A stretch of DNA of 64,000 nt from Mesorhizobium sp. WSM3859. GTDB lineage: Bacteria > Pseudomonadota > Alphaproteobacteria > Rhizobiales > Rhizobiaceae. A program made the position numbers and the translations under genes. The stretch spans positions 124,001 through 188,000 of the forward strand of contig NZ_NSGG01000003.1 of NCBI RefSeq assembly GCF_002295065.1, written 5' to 3'. The stretch's first letter is position 1, and every line of letters starts with the position of its first letter. The notes beneath the pieces were generated by a model, which saw only the letters and a list, made by a program, of their open reading frames with translations, had not been told where the DNA came from and did no database searches. Positions 53,507 to 63,629 of the stretch are shown here, in pieces.

Positions 53507-53896
53507 TCAATAGGCTTTGAGCTTACCCGCCCAGCGATCCCGCCCTGCCCAATAGGGGCATTTCGGACAGACGCCGCCTTCAGGGTAATCGGTCCCTTCC
53601 TCATGCGGACACCCGAGAATTCCGTCGACCATGACCACGGAATGGACGTCTTGCTCCCACAAGAACGCCGCGATTTCGGCAAAGATCTTGTCATCCTTGC
53701 GCAGATCGCCCGTTTCGCCGAACCACCGACGCAGCTCGGTCACCTCTGAGTCCTGGTAGGGAAGTATGGCGGCGGCCACCTTGGTGGCGCGGCTGTCATC
53801 GGGACCATAGAAGGCGATGGTGCCAACAGGGTAGCTTCGCACTCCTTTCTTGGCTTTCTTCTCGATCCACTTCCTTGCCCGTTGTTCCGGTTTCAT
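53507..53896 (-). CDS. Conserved-looking protein with C-terminal zinc-ribbon-like motif, unknown function
   Basis: A 129-residue soluble protein. The N-terminal part is basic (RARKWIEKKAKKGVRS) and is followed by YPVGTIAFYGPDDSRATKVA. The C-terminus holds GCPHEEGTDYPEGGVCPKCP and YWAGRDRW, with Cys/His residues spaced like a metal site (CPH...CPKCP). I do not recognise a named family. It is convergent with recQ (54 bp between the stops) and divergent from the gene at 53977. Confidence 0.7.
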   Translation of the reverse strand: MKPEQRARKWIEKKAKKGVRSYPVGTIAFYGPDDSRATKVAAAILPYQDSEVTELRRWFGETGDLRKDDKIFAEIAAFLWEQDVHSVVMVDGILGCPHEEGTDYPEGGVCPKCPYWAGRDRWAGKLKAY

Positions 53897-53976
53897 GTTT
53901 GCTTGCTCAGTTGTGAATCGGCAGGATGTCGACGGTCGTAAGAGATAAGGTCAGCAAACAAGGATGAATCAAGCCC

Positions 53977-54381
53977 ATGGTCCAAGGCAAGCAGTGGGTC
54001 CATAGGGCCGCGAGGCCCGCGGCGGTCGACCAGCGGGAAAAACAGGCGATTGTCACGGCATGCGAGAAGTTTATTCAGGACGTCCTCAAGCCCAGGTACC
54101 TGTCCGAGATACGACCGACGAAATGGAACTACACAGTCGACATCCGGGGCGCATGGGCGGGTGGACGGTACCGCTTCATCCAGCGCTTCCGGTCGGGCTG
54201 GGAGCAAAATCGCGGCGAGGAGTTCGACGCGCCATTCGCCAGGCTGGACCGCATCGGATCAGACAGATTCGACATTTATTGGATGCGGCATACAGGCAAA
54301 TGGTGGCCATTGCATGCGGATGTAACGCTCGTCGAGGCGCTGCATATCCTCGAAGCCGATGAACTCCTGCACCCGGTTTAG
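53977..54381 (+). CDS. DUF3024-like protein
   Basis: A 134-residue soluble protein: a helical part (REKQAIVTACEKFIQDVLKP), then RPTKWNYTVDIRGAWAGGRY, RFDIYWMRHTGKWWPLHADV and the C-terminal TLVEALHILEADELLHPV. The pattern resembles DUF3024-type proteins as I recall them; there is no known function. It ends 2 nt before the start of the next gene (TAG CA ATG), so both are in one transcript. Confidence 0.65.
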   Translation: MVQGKQWVHRAARPAAVDQREKQAIVTACEKFIQDVLKPRYLSEIRPTKWNYTVDIRGAWAGGRYRFIQRFRSGWEQNRGEEFDAPFARLDRIGSDRFDIYWMRHTGKWWPLHADVTLVEALHILEADELLHPV

Positions 54382-54383
54382 CA

Positions 54384-55520
54384 ATGAGCGAATACCAATA
54401 TTATGAATTCCAGGCGATCGATCGTCCTCTTAGCAATACTGATCGCCAGGTGCTTCGCGGTCTGTCATCGCGGGCCCGGATCACGGCCGCCAGCTTCACG
54501 AATTCCTACGAGTGGGGAGACTTCAAGGGCGATCCGGACGAGCTTATGGCGCGCTGGTTCGATCTTCATCTCTATTTCGCCAACTGGGGCACCCGCCGCC
54601 TGATGATCAAGCTGCCGGCCCGGCTGGTCGATCGGGATCGCATAGGCGCCTTCCTCGCGGCGACCGACGATGTCGTGCTCGAAGACGCCGGCGAGAACGT
54701 CATCATAAGCATCTCACGCGACGAGTTGGAGCTCGAATATCTCGACGATGAGGACTCGAGTTGGCTCGCGGCTCTGGCGCCGTTGCGTGCCGACTTGCTC
54801 GCAGGCGATCTTCGGCTTTTCTATCTCACCTGGCTGATGGCGGTCGAAGCGGCCGCGATCGCTCCCGATGCGCCGGAGCCGATGCCGGGAATCGGACCCT
54901 TGACCGAGGCGCTCGAAGCCTTTGCCGCGTTCTTCGGCATCGACCATGATCTCGTCCAGGCGGCGGCCGAGCGACGCGCGGAGACGGCGCCCGATGGCCC
55001 GGCGCCGGATATGGCCCGCCGGGTGGTCGCGGCGATGAGCGATGCCGAGAAGACCGGTCTGCTCATGCGGGTTTTCAACGGCGAGCCCAACATGTCCGCC
55101 GAGTTGCGGGCTGCGATACGGGCGCGTCTGGAACCCGAGACGACAATTTCGCTTGGCGCTTTGCGCAAAGCGGCGGATCTGCAGGCGCGGGCGGAAGAAA
55201 TTCGCCTTGCCCGCAAGCGCGCCGAGGCGGAGCTGGCGGAAGCGCAGCGGCGATTGCAAGCGGAAGCGGCTGAGAAGGCCCGCGACGTCCGGCTCGAGGC
55301 CCTTCGCCAGCGGGGCGAAAACGTCTGGGCAGAGGTCGAGACCGAGATCGCGCGGCGCAACCCAGCCGGTTACGACAAGGCGGCGGCGCTTCTTTCCGAT
55401 CTGTCGGTGCTTGCCGAAAGAGAGGGCAGCACCGAGGAATTTCGCGGCCGGCTTCAAGCGATTCGGGAACGTCACGCCGGCAAGGGGCGCTTCATCGAAC
55501 GTCTGGACCTGCTGGCATAG
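54384..55520 (+). CDS. Conserved protein with C-terminal coiled coil, unknown function
   Basis: A 378-residue soluble protein. The N-terminal domain (YQYYEFQAIDRPLSNTDRQV, TNSYEWGDFKGDPDELMARW, FDLHLYFANWGTRRLMIKLP) is distinctive and was probably seen in other proteobacterial hypothetical proteins, sometimes next to SWIM zinc-finger proteins (from memory). Residues ~262-310 form a long charged helix (RAEEIRLARKRAEAELAEAQ, RRLQAEAAEKARDVRLEALR), likely a coiled coil. No catalytic motif is visible. It follows the DUF3024-like gene by 2 nt. Confidence 0.75.
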   Translation: MSEYQYYEFQAIDRPLSNTDRQVLRGLSSRARITAASFTNSYEWGDFKGDPDELMARWFDLHLYFANWGTRRLMIKLPARLVDRDRIGAFLAATDDVVLEDAGENVIISISRDELELEYLDDEDSSWLAALAPLRADLLAGDLRLFYLTWLMAVEAAAIAPDAPEPMPGIGPLTEALEAFAAFFGIDHDLVQAAAERRAETAPDGPAPDMARRVVAAMSDAEKTGLLMRVFNGEPNMSAELRAAIRARLEPETTISLGALRKAADLQARAEEIRLARKRAEAELAEAQRRLQAEAAEKARDVRLEALRQRGENVWAEVETEIARRNPAGYDKAAALLSDLSVLAEREGSTEEFRGRLQAIRERHAGKGRFIERLDLLA

Positions 55521-55768
55521 CAATGCTCGGCCGCCTCCGGGCGGAAGCCACGGTGAGGTCGCCAGCCTAACCGTTTCATGCTTTTTTCTGGAATTGCACC
55601 CGGGCGCCGATCAGGATCGACGCAGTTGCGCTGATATTTTCACTTTTGTCCCGCCGGCAAGGCGAAATTCCGACAAAAAGCTTGCCCGAGAGGCCTTAGG
55701 TACGGCGCTGCTGGGACACAGGGGTTCAGCGCAACTTTTTGGCGGCTAGCAGTCTGGGTAGGTTCACA

Positions 55769-57256
55769 ATGACAGTAACCATCGACAATGCCGCAAGCTG
55801 GCGGGACATTGCGCGTGTCGGCGACGGCGAAATGCTGGCCTTGGCGCCGGCCGGCTGGGATCGCATCGCGCTTGCCAACAAGATCGTCGCAAGCCTCGTC
55901 GAGAAGGGCATCCGCGCCTATGGCGTGAACACAGGGGTCGGGGCGCTGGCAAGCCAGGTGGTGGAGCCGGCCTTGCAGGAGAAGCTGTCGCGCAACATCA
56001 TCCTCAGCCATGCCTGCGGCGTCGGCGAACTGGTGCCGGAACGCAGCATCCGCGCCGTCATTGCCGCGCAGGTGGCGAATTTCGCGCATGGCCATTCGGG
56101 CGTGCGGCCGCAGATCGTGCGCAACCTGCTCACCTTCCTCGAGCGAGGCTGCGTTCCGGACGTTCCGTCGCGAGGATCGGCCGGTTATCTGACGCACAAT
56201 GCCCATATCGCCCTGGTGCTGATCGGCGAGGGCAGGGCGACTGTCGCCGGGCGGAAGATGAGCGGCCGCGAGGCGCTGGCCGAGATCGGCCTGGAGCCGC
56301 TGGTGCTGGGCGCCAAGGAAGGCCTGAGCCTCGTCAACGGCACGGCATGCGCGACCGGCCTCACAAGCATCGCCCTGGTTCGCGCCGAGCGTCTGCTCGC
56401 CTGGGCCGACGCGGCGGCGGCACTGACGCTGGAAGCCGCCGGCGGGCAGATGGCGGCCTTTGACGAAACCGTGCTGGCGATGCGGCCGTCGCCCGGCATC
56501 GAGGCGGTCGGCGCCTCGCTACGGCGTCTGCTCGACGGCAGCGGGCTGCTCCAGGCGGCGCAGGGCAGCCGCACGCAGGACGCGCTCAGCCTTCGCGCCG
56601 TGCCGCATGTGCATGGCGCGGCGCGCGAGGTGCTGGAACGCTCGGCACTGCTGGTCGACCGTGAGCTTGCCTCGGTGACCGACAATCCCGCCGTGGCCGG
56701 CACGCCCGATGACCCGAAAGTGTTTTCGCAGGCGCATCCGGTGGCGCCCGCGCTCGGGCAGACCGCCGACGGTCTGACGATCGCGCTGGCGCAGGTCGCG
56801 GCGATGAGCGAGCGCCGCATCGACCGCCTCGTCAATCCGCTGGTCAACAATCTGCCGGCATTCCTCGCCGCCGAGGGCGGCTGCAATTCGGGCTTCATGA
56901 TCGCCCAGTACACGGCCGCGTCGCTCAGCAACGTCAACCGGCGCCTCGCAGCCCCGGCGGCGACGGATGGCGGCGTCACTTCCGGCCTGCAGGAGGATTT
57001 CCTCGCCCATCCGACAGTGGCGGCCAACAAGCTTCTGGCCGTCATCGACAACGCCGAATACATCCTGGCGATCGAGCTGATGGCCGCAGCGCAGGCGCAT
57101 GATCTCCTGTCCGGCAGGGCCGCGCGGGCACCCGGCACGGACGCCATCTACCGCGCCGTGCGCCAACGCATCGCGCATTACAGCGACGACCGGCCGCTGT
57201 CCTGGGACATGGAAATGCTGCGCGATTTCATCCGCGAGGCGGATGTGGCTGGATAA
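55769..57256 (+). CDS. HAL/PAL-family aromatic amino acid lyase homologue without the MIO triad
   Basis: A 495-residue protein clearly homologous to histidine ammonia-lyase: RAYGVNTGVGALASQVV (Tyr51), LSRNIILSHACGVGE, LSLVNGTACATGL (Asn190), GSRTQDALSLRAVPHVHGAA, the NPAVAGTPDDP region and SGLQEDFLAHPTVAANKL. At the site where active enzymes have GSVGASGDLAPLAH, whose Ala-Ser-Gly cyclises to the MIO cofactor, this one reads GSAGYLTHNAHIAL (136-149). It thus lacks the triad and is about three residues shorter there. Deamination by the known mechanism looks impossible; other activity is unknown. No hut genes are adjacent. ATG 55769 is used; TTG 55739 is in frame. Confidence 0.85.
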   Translation: MTVTIDNAASWRDIARVGDGEMLALAPAGWDRIALANKIVASLVEKGIRAYGVNTGVGALASQVVEPALQEKLSRNIILSHACGVGELVPERSIRAVIAAQVANFAHGHSGVRPQIVRNLLTFLERGCVPDVPSRGSAGYLTHNAHIALVLIGEGRATVAGRKMSGREALAEIGLEPLVLGAKEGLSLVNGTACATGLTSIALVRAERLLAWADAAAALTLEAAGGQMAAFDETVLAMRPSPGIEAVGASLRRLLDGSGLLQAAQGSRTQDALSLRAVPHVHGAAREVLERSALLVDRELASVTDNPAVAGTPDDPKVFSQAHPVAPALGQTADGLTIALAQVAAMSERRIDRLVNPLVNNLPAFLAAEGGCNSGFMIAQYTAASLSNVNRRLAAPAATDGGVTSGLQEDFLAHPTVAANKLLAVIDNAEYILAIELMAAAQAHDLLSGRAARAPGTDAIYRAVRQRIAHYSDDRPLSWDMEMLRDFIREADVAG

Positions 57257-57339
57257 GTATAACAGCGGGAGAGGTCTGAGCCGCTCTGATATCAGGTGCT
57301 CATCAATCGAACTGCCACCAGCGATTGACTTTAAGAAGG

Positions 57340-57801
57340 CTAATGCCAAAGGCAGATCCGGACGTCCTTCCCTGCATAGCATGCGCCTTCGCGACGAAGG
57401 TCTTCCCATCTTTCGCCGCCGTGGGTCGCCTCAATATCCGCGTTCGAATAGCCTGCCCAGGAATCTCCGTCCTTGTAAACGACGGCCCAGTAATCCTTCG
57501 ACATCTCGCCAGCCCCGCTATGCGGGTCGGGATAGTCGATGCCTGCGAAAACCTGCTTGGGCCCCTGAATGTTGAAATCGCCGCCCTGCTCGATCTGATA
57601 GGAGCATTTTCCGGAGATGCGCGTCTCGCCGTGAACGACAAGCAGGCAGCGGCCCCATTTGTAACCGCTCGGCAGACGATGCTGTGCTGCCTGCGAAGGC
57701 GAAACGGAAAACGCGATTGCTAGGCCAATCGCGATGGTTCGCCCGGTCAACAGCCAACGCAAAGAGCGACGTGGCACCGTTGCATTCCGCCCAGAGCGCA
57801 T
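57340..57801 (-). CDS. Small secreted protein of unknown function
   Basis: A 153-residue protein with a twin-basic N-terminus and hydrophobic core (RRSLRWLLTGRTIAIGLAIA, then SVSPSQAAQ) that looks like a cleavable signal peptide. The mature part has four Cys (GRCLL, GKCSY, GACYA, RICLW), consistent with two disulfides in the periplasm. GGAGGG lies 9 nt before ATG 57801, supporting the start and the strand. No family is recognised. Confidence 0.7.
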   Translation of the reverse strand: MRSGRNATVPRRSLRWLLTGRTIAIGLAIAFSVSPSQAAQHRLPSGYKWGRCLLVVHGETRISGKCSYQIEQGGDFNIQGPKQVFAGIDYPDPHSGAGEMSKDYWAVVYKDGDSWAGYSNADIEATHGGERWEDLRREGACYAGKDVRICLWH

Positions 57802-58032
57802 GCCGAACGGCCCTCCGCAGGATGATCCTCTGAGATCATATTCTGCCGACCATAGCGGATTCTTGTCACGCGGGTGTGTGCTGCTTCACGGTCCGGGTGT
57901 GATCGATCGAAACGCGCTTGGCTGCGCCTGAGGGCATCTAGGCCCGGCCCTCATTCGCTAAAGCTTCGAAGGCCATCCTGCTTCGCGCGGAAGGTCGGAC
58001 TTGTCCTGCGAAGCGCGCAGCGCGAAGCAGTA

Positions 58033-58122
58033 TGGCGGAGAGGGAGGGATTCGAACCCCCGATACCCTTGCGAGTATGCCGCATTTCGAGTGCGGTGCAT
58101 TCGACCACTCTGCCACCTCTCC
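58033..58122 (-). tRNA. tRNA-Ser (anticodon CGA)
   Basis: On the minus strand GGAGAGG starts the acceptor stem; the anticodon arm CCGCA-CTCGAAA-TGCGG holds CGA; a long variable arm (ATACTCGCAAGGGTAT) is typical of class II serine tRNA; then the T arm GGGGG-TTCGAAT-CCCTC, the 3' stem CCTCTCC, discriminator G and an encoded CCA. Ninety nt in all. It reads UCG codons. Confidence 0.97.
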
Positions 58123-58295
58123 GCGAGGTCATGGTCGGCCGTTGCCGGCGCGGCGCACTAGATAACGGCTGACTGCTGCAGATACAAGGCCCTATTCGAG
58201 CGAATTCCAGCTTCCGCGAATAGCGGCGGCGACGCGCCGGACCGATATTTGCCGGCAACGCTGCTCACGGCCTCTTCAGGACAAGGCCGTTCGCC

Positions 58296-58323
58296 TTGAC
58301 TCCAACGCAACCTTCGGTTAGGG
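58296..58323 (+). promoter_or_regulatory. Candidate rplU-rpmA promoter
   Basis: CTTGACT with TTGACT at 58296-58301, a 16-bp spacer and TTAGGG at 58318-58323. The CTTGAC form of the -35 is the Rhizobiales consensus used by strong housekeeping promoters. The start would be about 120 nt before the rplU ATG. Confidence 0.5.
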
Positions 58324-58397
58324 ACAGCCCGCATTCGGCGTGGAGGCTCTTCCGCGCCGCTTGTTTTTTGAACCCGCAGACTGACAAAAAGACGGCC

Positions 58398-58416
58398 GAA
58401 CCGCCCGAGGCGGTTC
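58398..58416 (+). promoter_or_regulatory. Leader hairpin upstream of rplU
   Basis: GAACCGCC-CGA-GGCGGTTC, a perfect 8-bp stem with a 3-nt loop in the rplU leader, 33 nt before the start codon. It might serve ribosomal-protein autoregulation; there is no direct evidence. Confidence 0.35.
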
Positions 58417-58448
58417 ATCGAGGCCGACCGAACAGCGAAAGGCAAAAA

Positions 58449-59144
58449 ATGTTCGCAGTCATCAAAACGGGCGGCAAGCAGTATCGCGTCGCCGCCAACG
58501 ATCTCTTGAAGATCGAGAAAGTCGAAGCCAAGGTCGGCGATATCGTCGAGATCGGCACTGTGCTCGCGCATGGCGAGGGCGAGAACGTCACCTTCGGCGC
58601 GCCGTTCGTCGATGGCGCTCTGGTCACGGCGGAAGTCGTCGAGCAGGGCAAGAACCGCACGGTCATCGCTTTCAAGAAGCGTCGCCGCCAGAATTCGCGC
58701 CGCAAGATCGGCCATCGCCAGCTTTTGACCACCGTCCGGATCGCCGAGATCCTGCTGGGTGGCGCCAAGCCGTCGAAGAAGGCGGCCGCGAAGCCGGAAG
58801 CCAAGGCAGAGGCCAAGGCTGAAGTCGCCGCCGAGGCGAAGGCCGAGGTGGCTGCGAAGGAGCCGAAGGCCAAGAAGGAAACCAAGGCAGAGGCCGCTTC
58901 CGGTGAAGAAGCCAAGGCCGCGCCGCTGTTCAAGGCGCCGAAGGGCGAGCCGGACGACCTGACCGTGATCAAGGGCATCGGCCCGGTCGCGGCGAAGGAC
59001 CTCGCCGAGCAGGGCATCATCACCTTCGCGCAGCTCGCCAAGCTCAGCGACAAGGATGTCGCCAAGATCGACGAGCACATGCCGTTCAGCGCCGACCAGA
59101 TCAAGGACTGGCGCGAGCAGGCCAAGGAACTGGCGAAGAAGTAA
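58449..59144 (+). CDS. rplU: 50S ribosomal protein bL21 with C-terminal helix-hairpin-helix extension
   Basis: Residues 1-103 are a normal L21 ([40 protein letters not shown]). They are followed by a low-complexity Lys/Ala/Glu linker (~107-166) and a helix-hairpin-helix domain at 168-230 ([40 protein letters not shown]), making 231 residues against the usual ~103. Such HhH domains bind nucleic acid non-specifically. Similar long L21 forms occur in Rhizobiales. ATG 58449 begins at the ribosomal fold; rpmA follows after 99 nt. Confidence 0.97.
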   Translation: MFAVIKTGGKQYRVAANDLLKIEKVEAKVGDIVEIGTVLAHGEGENVTFGAPFVDGALVTAEVVEQGKNRTVIAFKKRRRQNSRRKIGHRQLLTTVRIAEILLGGAKPSKKAAAKPEAKAEAKAEVAAEAKAEVAAKEPKAKKETKAEAASGEEAKAAPLFKAPKGEPDDLTVIKGIGPVAAKDLAEQGIITFAQLAKLSDKDVAKIDEHMPFSADQIKDWREQAKELAKK

Positions 59145-59243
59145 TTTTTCCGGCGATGATCGTCGCCGGTACAGACTTGAAACGGAACGCGAACGCGTTC
59201 ATAAGACCATTCAAGCGCCTCAGGGCGCATCGGAGTTAGTCAA

Positions 59244-59513
59244 ATGGCACACAAGAAAGCTGGCGGTTCGTCGCGCAATGGTCGCGATTCGCACTCCAAG
59301 CGTCTGGGCGTGAAGAAGTTCGGCGGCGAAGCCGTCATCGCCGGCAACATCATCATTCGTCAGCGCGGCACGCAATGGCATCCGGGCACCAATGTTGGCA
59401 TGGGCACGGACCACACCCTCTTTGCGCTCGAAGCCGGCGCAGTCACCTTCAACAAGAAAGCCAACGGCCGAACCTACGTATCGGTGAACCCGATTACCAA
59501 AGCAGCGGAGTAG
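59244..59513 (+). CDS. rpmA: 50S ribosomal protein bL27
   Basis: The 89-residue protein lies near the peptidyl-transferase centre. [20 protein letters not shown] and [20 protein letters not shown] followed by [14 protein letters not shown] are diagnostic. There is no N-terminal extension of the Firmicutes type. It is cotranscribed with rplU. Confidence 0.99.
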   Translation: MAHKKAGGSSRNGRDSHSKRLGVKKFGGEAVIAGNIIIRQRGTQWHPGTNVGMGTDHTLFALEAGAVTFNKKANGRTYVSVNPITKAAE

Positions 59514-59581
59514 CCGGTTCCGCACCATAACACCGGCGCCCATCTCGGGAACCGGTGTCTGGCCAGGCCAGGAAAAGGATC

Positions 59582-59612
59582 AGGAGAGATGGGCTTGCCC
59601 TCTCTCCTTTTT
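59582..59612 (+). terminator. Intrinsic terminator after rpmA
   Basis: AGGAGAGA (59582-59589) pairs with TCTCTCCT (59601-59608), with GGGC/GCCC inside, followed by TTTTT. Just upstream another dyad (CCGGTTCC ... GGAACCGG, about 59514-59555) may also fold. Confidence 0.75.
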
Positions 59613-59638
59613 CATTTTTCTTGCCCTGGAGGACTAAA

Positions 59639-60226
59639 ATGGTTGCCGAAGCGGAAGATACCGAAGACGAAAGTTACGCGATCGATTGCCCGGTGCTTGC
59701 CACCGAGCGGCTGGTCATGCGCGCCCCGCGCGAGAGCGATCTCGAGCAACTCGTCACGCTTGCCGACAACCGACATGTCGCCGAAATGCTGGCCCGCATG
59801 CCGCATCCCTATGGCGAGACCGAGGGCCGCACCTTCCTTGCCATGGCGGCGTCGCGCCGCGCCGGCATCGTCTATGCCCTAACGCTCAAGGACACCGGCA
59901 CCTTCGTCGGCTGCGCGGGCTTGAACACCACCGATCGCGGGCTGGAGCTCGGTTACTGGATCGGCGAGCCCTATTGGAAGCGCGGCTACGCGACGGAGGC
60001 GGCGCATGCGCTCGTCGACCTCGCTTTCCAGAGGACGACGATCCAGGTGCTGCATGCCTCGACCCGGGTGATCAATCCGGCCTCGCGGCGGGTCATCCAC
60101 AAATGCGGCTTCCAGTATGCCGGCCAGGGCATGCTGAACTCGATCGTCGCCGGCCAGGTGCCGGTCGAGCGCTATCGGCTCGACAGGAAGACGTGGAACA
60201 GTCTTCGCAACTGGATCCACTATTGA
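59639..60226 (+). CDS. GNAT-family N-acetyltransferase (RimJ-like)
   Basis: A 195-residue acetyltransferase: LATERLVMRAPRESDLEQLV opens the RimJ/RimL-type fold, LELGYWIGEPYWKRGYATEA holds the acetyl-CoA loop, and VINPASRRVIHKCGFQYAGQ the C-terminal signature. Acceptor unknown (protein N-terminus or small molecule). ATG 59639 follows GGAGGACTAAA; the frame open to 59555 crosses the rpmA terminator. In Rhizobiales a GNAT gene often lies between rpmA and obgE, as here. Confidence 0.92.
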   Translation: MVAEAEDTEDESYAIDCPVLATERLVMRAPRESDLEQLVTLADNRHVAEMLARMPHPYGETEGRTFLAMAASRRAGIVYALTLKDTGTFVGCAGLNTTDRGLELGYWIGEPYWKRGYATEAAHALVDLAFQRTTIQVLHASTRVINPASRRVIHKCGFQYAGQGMLNSIVAGQVPVERYRLDRKTWNSLRNWIHY

Positions 60227-60249
60227 TCGGTGCTTCGGAAGGTTGAGCG

Positions 60250-60402
60250 GCGCCCCCTCACCCGGATTGCCAACCGAATTGCGAAGGGCAATTCGGGGCA
60301 ATCCGACCTCTCCCCAGGGGGAGAGGAGCAGGTGAGCGCCGGCGCCAACCTCTTCTCCCCTCTGGGAGAAGGTGGCCGCGAAGCGGCCGGATGAGGGGGA
60401 GT
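60250..60402. repeat. Composite intergenic repeat
   Basis: A mosaic with CGCCCCCTCACCCGGATTG at the left and GGATGAGGGGGAG at the right, inner dyads GAATTGC...GCAATTC, CCTCTCCCC...GGGGGAGAGG, and TTCTCCC...GGGAGAAGG, and GGCCGCGAAGCGGCC. It shares the CTTCTCCC/GGGAGAAGGTG and GGATGAGGGG blocks with 4950-5119. It fills the gap between two convergent genes. Confidence 0.8.
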
Positions 60403-60411
60403 CCGGAGCCG

Positions 60412-61275
60412 TCAGCTTAGCTCGGCCCAGAGCGGCAGATGATCCGACCCGCCCGCTTGCCGGTCGGACCAGAGGCGCTGCAGCGATCTGGCGAGCGAGG
60501 CGCTGGTGAAGATGTAGTCGATGCATTTGTAGCGGCTTTTGTCGGCGGGGCGGTCGGGATCGACCCAGGTGACGAGGTCGGCGACCGCCAGACGCTGGGC
60601 GACGTCGACGGCGAGATCGGCGGTCAGCGGCATGCCGAACTCATGATCCGGTCGGCCGGCCAGTTCGACATATTCGGGCGAGCCCGGCAGCATGTTGAAG
60701 TCGCCCATGACGATGAAGGCTTCCGGGTAGGGCAAGTCCGGCAGGCCGATCTCGGGAATGCCCGACAGGCCGCCGCCTTCCAGCGCATAGTTCAGAAGGC
60801 GCTGGCGCAGGAAACGGATCTGACCCTGGCGCTCGACCGGGCTGCGGTGGTCGAGATGGGTGGAATAGAAGCGGATGAAGCCGAGCGGCGTCTCGATCAG
60901 CGCCTCCAGTGCGCCGCGCTGGAAGTTCATGGTCTCGAGGCTGCGGCTGCGCGGCAGAAGGAGATTGCGCGACAGATGAATTGGCGTCTTCGACAGCACC
61001 ATGTTGCCGAGCTGGAAAGAGGTCGAGACGGCGCGGCCGTTCTCCAGCCGCGAGCCGATATTGACCTCGAAATTGCTGCCATAGGCGGCGAAATAGTCGG
61101 GCAGCGCCTCGCTGATCTCGGCCACCATGTCGCGACCGCCGTTGCGCGGGTTGTTGCGGGTCACTTCCTGCAGCGCGACGACATCGGCGCCGCGAACCGC
61201 GTCGGCGATGCGGCCGACATCGTATTTGCCGTCAAGGCCGATGCCGTACTGGATGTTGTAGGTGACGACCTTCAT
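60412..61275 (-). CDS. Endonuclease/exonuclease/phosphatase-family protein
   Basis: A 287-residue metal-dependent hydrolase with the DNase I-like fold: MKVVTYNIQYGIGLDGKYDV (Asn), VVALQEVTRN (catalytic Glu), FYSTHLDHRSP (His), VMGDFNMLPGSPEY (Asp, Asn), CIDYIFTS (Asp) and the final SDHLPLWAEL (Asp-His). All catalytic residues are present; the substrate may be DNA, a phosphoinositide-like lipid or another phosphoester. ATG 61275 is chosen at the fold start; the frame to 61329 is dropped. Divergent from obgE. Confidence 0.92.
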   Translation of the reverse strand: MKVVTYNIQYGIGLDGKYDVGRIADAVRGADVVALQEVTRNNPRNGGRDMVAEISEALPDYFAAYGSNFEVNIGSRLENGRAVSTSFQLGNMVLSKTPIHLSRNLLLPRSRSLETMNFQRGALEALIETPLGFIRFYSTHLDHRSPVERQGQIRFLRQRLLNYALEGGGLSGIPEIGLPDLPYPEAFIVMGDFNMLPGSPEYVELAGRPDHEFGMPLTADLAVDVAQRLAVADLVTWVDPDRPADKSRYKCIDYIFTSASLARSLQRLWSDRQAGGSDHLPLWAELS

Positions 61276-61409
61276 TTCCGCGCCCCTCCAGTCACGTCCC
61301 CGCAACAGTGCTACCGCGTCCCCGGCCAAAGGGCATCCGGCGCTTTAGTCGCAAATCGGCCTCGCCCTTGACCTCGCCTTGGTTTAGAGCAATCCCGCAA
61401 GCGCAATAG

Positions 61410-63598
<2,189 letters not shown>

Positions 63599-63629
63599 TA
63601 TTGACCGACGACCTAGGCGGAGGATGACC

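Larger units (their letters stand above)
58123..58448. other. Gap between tRNA-Ser and rplU
   Basis: The 326-bp stretch has no gene. It contains the rplU promoter candidate (58296-58323) and leader hairpin (58398-58416). Nothing else is recognised. Confidence 0.6.

Noticed and set aside
58033..58122. tRNA-Ser as an integration site of a genomic island
   Set aside because: No integrase, no second copy of the tRNA 3' end and only housekeeping genes nearby.
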